Of a stretch of DNA of 64,000 nucleotides, positions 12,501 to 17,820 are shown piece after piece. Numbering within the stretch: position 1 is the stretch's first letter; the number at the start of each line of letters is the position of its first letter. The notes under the pieces were generated by a model. The model saw only the letters and a list, made by a program, of their open reading frames with translations. It was not told the origin of the DNA and did not search any database. This DNA is from Chitinophaga eiseniae (GTDB lineage: Bacteria; Bacteroidota; Bacteroidia; Chitinophagales; Chitinophagaceae), in NCBI RefSeq assembly GCF_012641265.1, contig NZ_JABAHZ010000009.1:124001-188000 (forward strand), written 5' to 3'. A program made the position numbers and the translations under genes.

Positions 12501-14393
12501 CAAGTTGGGCCAGTAACAAATCTCCCCGTTCCGGATACGTACAATGTCGGTCAAACCATCGCCGCTCATATCGGCAAGAAAAATGCATTGCTCCTGATCT
12601 GTAAAAACGATGGCTGGTCCCTGCTCTTCATCCGTTGCTTTTATCACGGTTTCCGGCACTTCAAAGCCTTTTTCCCCTGCTCCGGCATACCAGCGAAACT
12701 GGTATTCATCGGTATAGAGCATGTCGGGCATATGATCCCCGGTGAGATCAATAAAGCGCATATTCTTTTCTTTCGGATAGAGCACCGGCGTTTGCTCGAA
12801 GTACTTCATGCCTTCCCAGGTGGCGTCTTCGGTCAGCTTAAAGAAACCGTTGAATTTTTTATCTACCTGTACCAGGTACTTGATACCATTGCCTTCCAGT
12901 TCCTGTATCATCACGCCTTTGTTGAGGCCTCCATAGGATGGCCGGGGCGCTACCGGTTTTGCAGGAGAAAACTGCCCGTTACCGAGATTGGATTTATAAT
13001 ACCATCCACCGCCCTGTTCCGTAAGTATACCTGCAATTCCTTCACTGTAGAGATCTACCCAGAGATAGGTTTTATCATCGATGCCCACCGGGGCATGGAC
13101 CAGGTTATCGGGGCTTACCACCTGTACACTGGTATTCCATTCATGCGATTGGTATTGCAGTTCCAGTTCGGGGAAATATTTTGTACGGTAAGCATTGGTG
13201 CCTGCATCCCAAAGATGCCCGTTCTGCCGAGCCTTCACGAGAAAGGAATAACCATTTACCTGGTTGCCATTGCCTGTGAGCGGGAGACTATCGTCATAAA
13301 ACAGCTGCAGCGATTTTACCAGGCAGAGGTTTACGGGCAGCTGTTCCGCCGGGAAGCAGTGAAACATCATTACCCGGCAACACCTGCGATAGGTACGAAT
13401 TTCGAAGCCTGACCGATAGGAAGAAAAGGGATCTTTCCGGCAAGTCCAGCTATTCTTTTCCTGGTCTATATCTTTGGGGATATTGATGGCGGTATCATGT
13501 TCACCATAGTCGAAAATGACTTTGAAGAGAAAATCTTTTTCTTCCGGCAATGTATCGCCCAGGTACCAGGCATGCTGGTTTCCGTACAATATCTTCTTAA
13601 TATATAGCTGTGTGCAGTGATGAATGCGGTGAATTTCATTTTGCTGGGCGGGAATACCGGCAAAATCTTCTTTCTTATATACCAGTTGTACCAGGTTCCC
13701 TTTATCGTCATGTGTACGGCAAAGCATCCATTTAAACACGCGGCTTCCGTTATCAGGGTCAACCAGCTGGCTGTCGGTGGTAAGCCCGTAGCAGGAAGTA
13801 TGGTTATCGGCTGAGATGATGCGCCAATGTACCTGGGAAGTGGTGATATCTGTCCATTTTTCGATACGTGTAAAGGTGCCTTCAATCCGCGGGCGATAGC
13901 GCATCACCATGTACTGGACACCGTCTACCGTTCTGGGAACGGGTATATTTTTCCACTCGCTACCATTCCACTCCAGCAGGGGTACCAGGTCTTCGGCGCC
14001 GGATAAAACGAAGATATCTGACTCTTCGGCATCGCGGTAGCGGGGTAGCCCATCTTCAGTTTTCCGGCTGATACACGGGATGGCTACGTCCCAACCTAAT
14101 CCGAAACTGCTATTGCCACTACCGGAATGGTACGACAGCTCAAAACCCGGTAGGTAACCGTTACGGCCGGGGCTGTATGGAATCGGGATGGAAAAAGCGG
14201 CGGTGCCGGTCACAGCGTTGACATTAAATTTCTCATCAATCCCTTTAATAGCTCCCCCTCCTTTGGGCAATGCAACAACGGGCATCTGTATATCGCCAGG
14301 AGAAGATGAGGCGGAATCGTTGTTAGATGAGAATACGCTCCGTCCAGGATAATCCGGAGGATTACCCGTTTTTTTGGGGTCATGAAGAGGCAT
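6555..14393 (-). CDS. Fused TcB-TcC toxin: SpvB/TcdB cocoon, RHS repeats and variable C-terminal effector
   Basis: 2612 residues. The SpvB-type domain starts near residue 38 (LPKGGGAIKGIDEKF) and is followed by FG-GAP/VCBS-like repeats (DLTGDHMPD, DMSGDGLTD, DIDGSGTTD), the TcdB middle domains, and RHS/YD repeats. The RHS core (about 2075-2137) ends with two DPxG motifs (SSDPAGF and QDPTG), which in this family form the aspartyl self-cleavage site releasing the TcC toxin. After the core come a unique stretch, a Gly/Pro/Ser-rich linker (about 2205-2320), a hydrophobic hairpin (about 2328-2375) and a terminal domain with His2485 (IGSHGEPG) and Cys2521 (LLMCNVG). In insect-pathogen loci TcB and TcC are often separate genes; here they are one chain. 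Role from family knowledge: the cocoon encloses the cleaved effector and injects it through TcA. Target and secretion route are unknown. It is the first gene of the Tc operon. Confidence 0.93.
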   Translation of the reverse strand: MPLHDPKKTGNPPDYPGRSVFSSNNDSASSSPGDIQMPVVALPKGGGAIKGIDEKFNVNAVTGTAAFSIPIPYSPGRNGYLPGFELSYHSGSGNSSFGLGWDVAIPCISRKTEDGLPRYRDAEESDIFVLSGAEDLVPLLEWNGSEWKNIPVPRTVDGVQYMVMRYRPRIEGTFTRIEKWTDITTSQVHWRIISADNHTSCYGLTTDSQLVDPDNGSRVFKWMLCRTHDDKGNLVQLVYKKEDFAGIPAQQNEIHRIHHCTQLYIKKILYGNQHAWYLGDTLPEEKDFLFKVIFDYGEHDTAINIPKDIDQEKNSWTCRKDPFSSYRSGFEIRTYRRCCRVMMFHCFPAEQLPVNLCLVKSLQLFYDDSLPLTGNGNQVNGYSFLVKARQNGHLWDAGTNAYRTKYFPELELQYQSHEWNTSVQVVSPDNLVHAPVGIDDKTYLWVDLYSEGIAGILTEQGGGWYYKSNLGNGQFSPAKPVAPRPSYGGLNKGVMIQELEGNGIKYLVQVDKKFNGFFKLTEDATWEGMKYFEQTPVLYPKEKNMRFIDLTGDHMPDMLYTDEYQFRWYAGAGEKGFEVPETVIKATDEEQGPAIVFTDQEQCIFLADMSGDGLTDIVRIRNGEICYWPNLGYGRFGAKVNMDHAPVFDYPEQFNPAYLRLADIDGSGTTDVIYLGKNNFSVWMNLNGNEWTTTPEVVTTFPAIDQMSHIAVMDFLGAGTAAIVYASPIAGKPLQYIDLMGSKKPALLIGYKNNCGREVTIEYKSSTFYYLEDKLKGIPWVTKLPFPVHCISRVTTADKVRETIFTNTYRYRHGYYDATEKEFRGFARVEQDDTEVFSQFALNMALNVVEEDLYQPPVTTISWFHTGAYLANQRLLHQCATEYFNGITPYDMPDPVLPAGLQPYEIHEALRACKGQHLRTEVYAFDGSLQQSYPYTAMQANNEIRLIQPKGSNRYASFQLLPSESITYAYERNPADPRIAHSFVLETDDLGYTTKAAAVIYPRLTRPAAPNDIPDKVWDEQRQLHITYNETGYTKDVIADDTYRLREQCESRAYEVGGISQPPGFYLGKTDLAGIPPATVIQYEEEFSGGVQKRLSAHGRIYYLKDDLSGPLALGTLSSLGFVHRKYQLTFTQNLVTKYYGAEVTSTMLADAGYTHTEVDVHWWAPSGTDIFSATPAADFYIPTGTKDVFGREHHIQYDALHILVESSTDAIGNTVTADNDYRVLKPHQITDINGNRSAVETDELGFVVKIAVMGKAGSSDGDTLADPTNRMEYDLFNWVNNGKPNYVHCFSREQHGAANPRWQESYAYSNGSGGVIMTKNQVNPGKAKVWNEVTHTVDEVDANPRWIGNGRTIYNNKGNAVKKYEPYFSTTSGYESEAELVETGVTATRYYDPTGRLIKTVFPNGTFSNIEFTPWYFKSFDVNDNVVASQWYSDRGSPLPGDPEPSDPETRAAWLATRHNLTPAMFHSDAIGRPLMTISDYGAGKTTAVWVETDALGRYSKSFDQLKRLISFGASNMAGGPMYSKTAEKGEKWVFQDVQGRIYKMWNGGGQYYRFEFDDLDRPVSSYLKVGATEWLYARVVYGDLFPDAQARALNMKGKVYQVYDQSGVSTIKGIDFKGNITAAEKRLTRHYQQLIDWTPLKGLIVIPDILTAAEPLLETATYSSAGTFDALNRPVTATLPDQSIVQPVYNEANFIATLNVKPGGVGAFIPFLKNQDYDARGQRQIAQYGNGTITKYFYDPLTFRLTDLLTLQKDTDTAPEALQNISFTYDPIGNITQIRDDAQQTHFFKNTVVYPESKFEYNAIYQLTKASGREHAGLSMDTQRNNTDIVFIPQLPEMNNSTAVRMYTEQYDFDDCSNIRSLKHNAPGATWQQRYHYEYEDDPSNVTNRLKATSMPGDAPGVFSGIYVHNGGGNMTSMPHLSAPNSLTWNFQSQLSGVNLGGGGQAYYVYGSGGQRCRKIIERIGGKKLERIYLGAVEIYRESTGMGAPDFERYTLRIADNTGVIAQVDTKTIDTLGSDPGTALNAPVIRYQYGNHIGSAVMETNSMGDVISYEEYHPFGTSAYRIAKPGADLSMKRYRFCGKERDEETGFYYFGARYYAAWLGRWTSSDPAGFVDGLNLYCYCSNNPVMIQDPTGTDGGRVTISGHATGRETEADIRNVLRKQGYDFRRMPTWEPNASGTGGRWNFGDDNLYRIPRGSGSSHHSSGATHPSGGGSGSGSGAGTTPPPTGAGAGSGGDAGAPPPDTHPQSGPTGTPGGAAGGTPGGSPGGGPGGSPGGSPGGVPGGSPQGSAGGSPQGTPGGSPNGTPGGSGSGGGGGERSFWSRGGATLLGGLLLLGAGLLTIFTAGAATPLLVLAAGAMATAGGVAVTTASAVQLGVSYSGGTTATQDREMQHALSTVSSLSSPGGLVGGTVGVAVDGDRGLQRGALIGNVAELGYGVTNFGISRFSGGAARELSSDAGLISNMATMEPTVPRGVFVIGSHGEPGLFQTTAGTMAPIGELAPMIQSAPQGRITLLMCNVGHDPAAVQALSNETGRSITAYTNFVGSVNYNSVVSFAGTHTTGLVQPPVITGLASPSVFNPTYLSPYLSLTPNVAAPAAATVGGVQAQQ
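7440..7770 (-). repeat. Low-complexity coding repeat: Gly/Pro/Ser linker of the TcC effector
   Basis: GC-rich, imperfect repeats encode repeated GGSPGG, GGTPGG and GGSPQG units plus a Ser/Gly/Pro run just after the RHS core. This would be a flexible unfolded tether between the cleaved RHS core and the hydrophobic and effector parts. The repeat is prone to slippage and explains long Pro-rich ORFs on the other strand. Confidence 0.8.
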
Positions 14394-14705
14394 AATCTAC
14401 TTTTTACTTTTTGGGGTTTGGGGTTTCTATAATAAAAATAAATCTTTTCTTGTAACCCTGTATCTTTTTTTTCTGGTATAGCAAAAAATTAATGCCGGGA
14501 TAAACTACATCAATATGTACATTATACACAAACCGGTAGTCGCAATGCGGGGCTGATTTTTTTCTGATTTATCTATGGAAGCATCTGCTCTTAAAAAAGT
14601 ATACCCGTAAACGTTAGTAATTATCATTCATGGCCTGTACACCGGAAAGGGAATATTCGTGTCCCGTAATAATTGAATGGTATCCGCTTTTACGTCTCTC
14701 GTGTT
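14394..14705. other. Intergenic stretch upstream of the Tc operon
   Basis: No gene is supported. It should hold the promoter of the minus-strand Tc operon, but I found no exact TAnnTTTG element. It contains T-rich tracts and a doubled TTGGGGT motif on the plus strand at 14411-14427. It is AT-richer than the coding flanks. Confidence 0.5.
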
Positions 14706-14740
14706 AAAAAAAGCCGGCGCATGGAGTTCCATGCGCCGGT
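14706..14740 (-). terminator. Rho-independent terminator of the lanthipeptide-like gene
   Basis: Arms 14713-14724 and 14729-14740 pair over 12 positions (11 Watson-Crick, one G-T) around a 4-nt loop. On the minus strand the stem is followed by seven T (14712-14706). It lies 33 nt after the stop of the 47-residue peptide and separates it from the Tc operon. Confidence 0.9.
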
Positions 14741-14772
14741 TGTCATTGCTGACAAATAGGTTACCTACAGTA

Positions 14773-14916
14773 CTAGCATACCCAATAAGTAGCAGGACAG
14801 GTTTTGTGCTGCGTAATCGGCAGGGTGCGATTATGATCTTCCATCACAACAGTTTGACTAAGAATAGCAACTTTGATTTTAGCCAATTTCAATTTGGCAG
14901 CGGGTTTCTTTTTCAT
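14773..14916 (-). CDS. Small RiPP precursor, class I lanthipeptide-like (47 aa)
   Basis: ATG at 14916, TAG at 14775-14773. The N-terminus is Lys-rich with a leader-like stretch LKLAKIKVAILSQ, resembling short class I lanthipeptide precursors annotated in Chitinophaga-type genomes. The C-terminal half is rich in Thr and ends in TCPATYWVC, with two Cys and several Thr that could form thioether rings. A perfect terminator follows at once, which supports a real transcript. No dehydratase (LanB), cyclase (LanC) or peptidase-transporter is in the window, so modifying enzymes would have to be elsewhere. The neighbour upstream on the same strand is a two-helix membrane protein, 105 nt away. Assignment rests on leader resemblance and composition only. 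Confidence 0.55.
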   Translation of the reverse strand: MKKKPAAKLKLAKIKVAILSQTVVMEDHNRTLPITQHKTCPATYWVC

Positions 14917-15021
14917 AATTTACTGGTTTAAGTGATTAGAAATGCTAACAATTTATACTAAACCAGGCAGAGATAAAATCCTGCTTTTACGTGATTTTGC
15001 CTGCAGATATACGGCCGTATC

Positions 15022-15555
15022 CTAACCAGCCACTTCCCCCTCCAATAACTCCAACAACAACTTCTTCGCTTTTCCACTTTCCAACCTAAACCCAATAGAC
15101 ACCATGGCGGCCCCTCCTATCCACATAAAAAAAGGAACCAGGAAAGGTATTATTGTTGGCCCCGGCTTCAATAGATGTAAATGTGTAACGCCATACGACA
15201 GCATTCCGATACATGCCAGGGTAACAATACCCATCCACAATCCCATAAAAATAAGTACGGCGAGTACCGGCGCCTGCCGGACTGATACCTCCGTTTTCCC
15301 CAGGTAGGTATTCATCTCTCCTTTTATGACTGGCAGGAAAGAGTTCCTGTACTGGATGATTCTCAATAACTCAAACTGGTTACCGGATATAGACCCTCTA
15401 AATAACTTACCTGCCGCAGGTGGTTCGGGGAACGAAAATAGTCTTGTCCTGGGCGCGGTGCTATTCATAATCCGGTTGCTTATTTCGGGTATACTCAGCT
15501 TCGTAACGAAGGTATATTGCTCGAAAGGGAGCAGGGTTTTAATGTTCATTTTCAA
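15022..15555 (-). CDS. Hypothetical two-helix membrane protein
   Basis: 177 residues. The N-terminal half (about 1-90) looks soluble, with the block KLFRGSISGNQFELLRI followed by RNSFLPVIKGEM; similar small proteins occur in Bacteroidota without known function. Two membrane segments follow: about 95-120 (VLAVLIFMGLWMGIVTLACIG) and about 130-155 (IIPFLVPFFMWIGGAAMVSI). The tail is short, charged and Leu-rich. I do not recognise a domain. It lies upstream of the lanthipeptide-like gene on the same strand, so a shared transcript is possible, and divergent to the PUL1 sigma factor. Its function could be related to the peptide (for example self-protection), but nothing in the sequence shows it. 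Confidence 0.7.
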   Translation of the reverse strand: MKMNIKTLLPFEQYTFVTKLSIPEISNRIMNSTAPRTRLFSFPEPPAAGKLFRGSISGNQFELLRIIQYRNSFLPVIKGEMNTYLGKTEVSVRQAPVLAVLIFMGLWMGIVTLACIGMLSYGVTHLHLLKPGPTIIPFLVPFFMWIGGAAMVSIGFRLESGKAKKLLLELLEGEVAG

Positions 15556-15703
15556 ACAGGCTATAAGTAATAGCCAAGGTAATCTTTTTATGTAACCATT
15601 TCATCATCTCTCCCGCTATACCATCATCCGCTTATCTGTCATTCCCGGGAAATTAATAATCTTCCACAAGATTTTGCTACTTTAGCGACAGGGGCTATCC
15701 GGC

Positions 15704-16288
15704 ATGCATGCGCAATCATACAATGATAAAGAACTCTTCCAGGCAATCTCTGAAGGTGATGAAACCGCCTTCAGGAAGCTTTTTCATATATATGTACCGC
15801 AATTCCGCGCCATAGCCCAGCACATTACTAAAACAGCGGCTGTTACGGAAGATATTATCCAGGAAACCTTCCTCCGGTTATGGATTAGCCGCGACAAGCT
15901 GCCCGACATCGAGCAGCCGCGATCCTGGATGCTGCGTATTGTTTTTTACCAGTCATTTACCTATCTACGCAAACAGGCGGTACACCATAAGGCACTGGAC
16001 ACCCTGGCGCCCATAGAGCCGGCCTTCAGCATGGAGGAAAATATGGCCTATACATCTATGATAAAACAAGTAGGTGTTGCTGTAGCCGAACTTCCGCCCA
16101 GGGCCCAACAAATATACCGGCTCAGCCGGGAACAGGGATTGAAGATACCAGAGATAGCCCAACAACTTTCCCTTTCCTCCAACACCGTAAAAAATTCCCT
16201 GGTACGTTCACTACAAGCTATCCGCAAGCACCTGGAAGCATCGGGGCATCTGCTCCCCGCCCTGGTATTCTGGTTATTGCGGCTCTAA
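15704..16288 (+). CDS. ECF RNA polymerase sigma factor (PUL1)
   Basis: 194 residues. Region 2 is visible around residues 25-75 (TEDIIQETFLRLWISR) and the region 4 helix-turn-helix around 125-180 (LPPRAQQIYRLSREQG, then IPEIAQQLSLSSNTVKN). It belongs to the Bacteroidota FecI-like ECF group that works with a membrane FecR protein and a SusC receptor. It is the first gene of PUL1 and likely drives transcription of its SusC/SusD operon when the signal passes through FecR. The start ATG is followed by HAQSYND; a second possible start is not needed. A weak promoter-like TACTTTAG lies at 15678-15685. Confidence 0.93.
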   Translation: MHAQSYNDKELFQAISEGDETAFRKLFHIYVPQFRAIAQHITKTAAVTEDIIQETFLRLWISRDKLPDIEQPRSWMLRIVFYQSFTYLRKQAVHHKALDTLAPIEPAFSMEENMAYTSMIKQVGVAVAELPPRAQQIYRLSREQGLKIPEIAQQLSLSSNTVKNSLVRSLQAIRKHLEASGHLLPALVFWLLRL

Positions 16289-16413
16289 AATTTTTTTTTC
16301 AGGACCATAGGTCCTAAATGATCGCTTGCACGTCTGTTGATATAGAAGGGACCTTTTCACGTTGCATAAAATACCACGTTATCCACGTTTAGAATCATAA
16401 AACAACCAAAAAA

Positions 16414-17625
16414 TTGTTGATACAAGAGCGTCTTACCTACCTGCTCCGGCAGGCGTTGAACCACTCGGCCACTGATGCAGAGCTGCAGGAACTGTCGGAC
16501 CTGGTCAGGGATGACCTTACCGGTAATGTTGCGCAGCAGCTGGAAATGCTGTTACAGGACGATCTTCCGGTCGCCGGCTATGATACTGCCTACTGGGATC
16601 AGATCGCCAATAAAATACTGGCAGCAGATCAACTCACTACTCCCACACCGGTTATTCCCCTGCCGGCCCGCGGCCCGCTACGCTGGATACCTGCTGCTGC
16701 GGCTGTGCTATTATTGCTATCAGCGGGCTGGTATGCATGGCAGCATAAGTCCCGGCAAGCTCCTGCTATTGCCACCACTACGCCTTTACTCAAAAACGAT
16801 ATAGCGCCTGGCGGCAACAAAGCCATGCTTACCCTCGCAGATGGTACGCAGGTACCCCTGGACAGCACCGGTGGCGAACCGTTGGCACAACAGGGCAACA
16901 CCCGGATCAGCAGGCCTTCTGGCGGACAACTGATGTACACCGCTGTAGCAGGCAACACCAACACTTCCGGGGCGCCTTCCTACAACACCCTGAGCACGCC
17001 ACGGGGCGGACAATTCCAGGTGACCCTGCCTGATGGCACAAAAGTATGGCTGAATGCCGCCAGCTCCCTCAAATATCCCGTTGCCTTCAGTGGTCGCAGC
17101 AGGCAGGTGGAACTCACCGGGGAAGCCTATTTCGATGTGGCACCCAATGCCGCCTTGCCATTCAGGGTAACAACACGCACCGGAGGCGACAGCCTCGAAG
17201 TGACGGTACTGGGTACCCAATTCAATATCATGGCGTATGAAGATGAAAGCCTGATGAAGACCACCCTGCTGGAAGGAGCCGTAAAAGTAAGCAACCACCA
17301 TAACAGTCAACAGCTGGCCCCGGGACAAGGCGCCCAGCTGGATAAACAAAACCACCAACTGGCCATCGTGCCGCATGTGAATACAGAAGAAGCCATCGCC
17401 TGGAAGAACGGGTTCATTCAACTGGAAGGCAACGACATTGCTTCCGCCATGCGCCTCATTGCGCGCTGGTATAATATGGAAGTGGTGTATAAAGCGCCTG
17501 TTACCGCACACTTCCGCGGTATCATACCGAGAAATGTACCGGTATCCCAGGTATTAAAAATGATGGAAATGACAGGAGAAGCGCATTTCGAGATCAGGGG
17601 AAGACAGATTATCGTGTCACCCTGA
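16414..17625 (+). CDS. FecR-family anti-sigma factor (PUL1)
   Basis: 403 residues from a TTG codon at 16414; no ATG lies between the upstream in-frame stop (16390-16392) and the conserved N-terminus, so TTG is the best start. The cytoplasmic N-terminus (about 1-85) would hold the sigma factor, one membrane helix lies at about 90-108 (IPAAAAVLLLLSAGWYAW), the periplasmic FecR domain at about 190-300 (LSTPRGGQFQVTLPDGT, then GEAYFDV), and a DUF4974-type C-terminal domain at about 335-403 that contacts the SusC N-terminal domain in this family. It lies 125 nt after the sigma gene and before SusC, the standard order for a sigma/anti-sigma controlled PUL. Confidence 0.93.
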   Translation: MLIQERLTYLLRQALNHSATDAELQELSDLVRDDLTGNVAQQLEMLLQDDLPVAGYDTAYWDQIANKILAADQLTTPTPVIPLPARGPLRWIPAAAAVLLLLSAGWYAWQHKSRQAPAIATTTPLLKNDIAPGGNKAMLTLADGTQVPLDSTGGEPLAQQGNTRISRPSGGQLMYTAVAGNTNTSGAPSYNTLSTPRGGQFQVTLPDGTKVWLNAASSLKYPVAFSGRSRQVELTGEAYFDVAPNAALPFRVTTRTGGDSLEVTVLGTQFNIMAYEDESLMKTTLLEGAVKVSNHHNSQQLAPGQGAQLDKQNHQLAIVPHVNTEEAIAWKNGFIQLEGNDIASAMRLIARWYNMEVVYKAPVTAHFRGIIPRNVPVSQVLKMMEMTGEAHFEIRGRQIIVSP

Positions 17626-17696
17626 CATTTACCTATACGTTAAAAAACTGGTATCATGAGTCCTTAAGTTCCACTATCCCTTTACCCATACAGGCA

Positions 17697-17783
17697 CAAA
17701 AAAACCGGAAGCGTTGCACCGCTCCCGGTAAAGCCTGGGTCTGTATGTAAATCGCTTGTGACAATTATTCATTATTTACCCAA
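17697..17783 (-). ncRNA. Predicted antisense sRNA over the PUL1 SusC leader (DonS-like)
   Basis: On the minus strand, TTG (17820-17818), a 20-nt spacer and TACATTTG (17797-17790) form a full-match Bacteroidota promoter. About 60 nt further, arms 17704-17713 and 17720-17729 form a 9-bp stem with one mismatch and a 6-nt loop, followed by seven U (17704-17698 on the complement). The predicted RNA is about 85 nt, antisense to the fecR-susC spacer and SusC leader. Antisense RNAs at this position repress SusC operons in sigma/anti-sigma PULs of Bacteroides fragilis (DonS type). The ends are estimates from the promoter and hairpin; expression is not shown. Confidence 0.55.
17698..17729 (-). terminator. 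Antisense-oriented terminator in the fecR-susC spacer (PUL1)
   Basis: Stem 17704-17713 with 17720-17729 (9 pairs, one A-C mismatch), loop of six. The seven-residue A tract at 17698-17704 gives a U tract only when read on the minus strand. No minus-strand protein gene ends here, which is why an antisense RNA is proposed. Confidence 0.65.
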
Positions 17784-17789
17784 ACCATA

Positions 17790-17820
17790 CAAATGTATGC
17801 AATTGATGCTTTTTTCCCAA
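17790..17820 (-). promoter_or_regulatory. Antisense promoter at the SusC start codon (PUL1)
   Basis: TTG at 17820-17818 (-33 type), a 20-nt spacer, and TACATTTG at 17797-17790 (-7 type, exact TAnnTTTG), directed away from SusC. The -7 element shares its last base with the SusC ATG at 17797, so the sense strand reads CAAATGTATG. The PUL3 SusC start has the same arrangement. Confidence 0.6.

Noticed and set aside
12267..13412. 381-codon open frame on the plus strand
   Set aside because: Lies fully antisense to the SpvB/TcdB part of the toxin gene, has no domain and shows reverse-complement codon bias.
6555..14393. RHS protein as a type VI secretion effector
   Set aside because: The N-terminus is SpvB/TcdB, not PAAR or VgrG, and a TcA gene follows directly.
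14411..14427. TTGGGGTTTGGGG as G-quadruplex
   Set aside because: Only two G4 runs; four are needed for an intramolecular structure.
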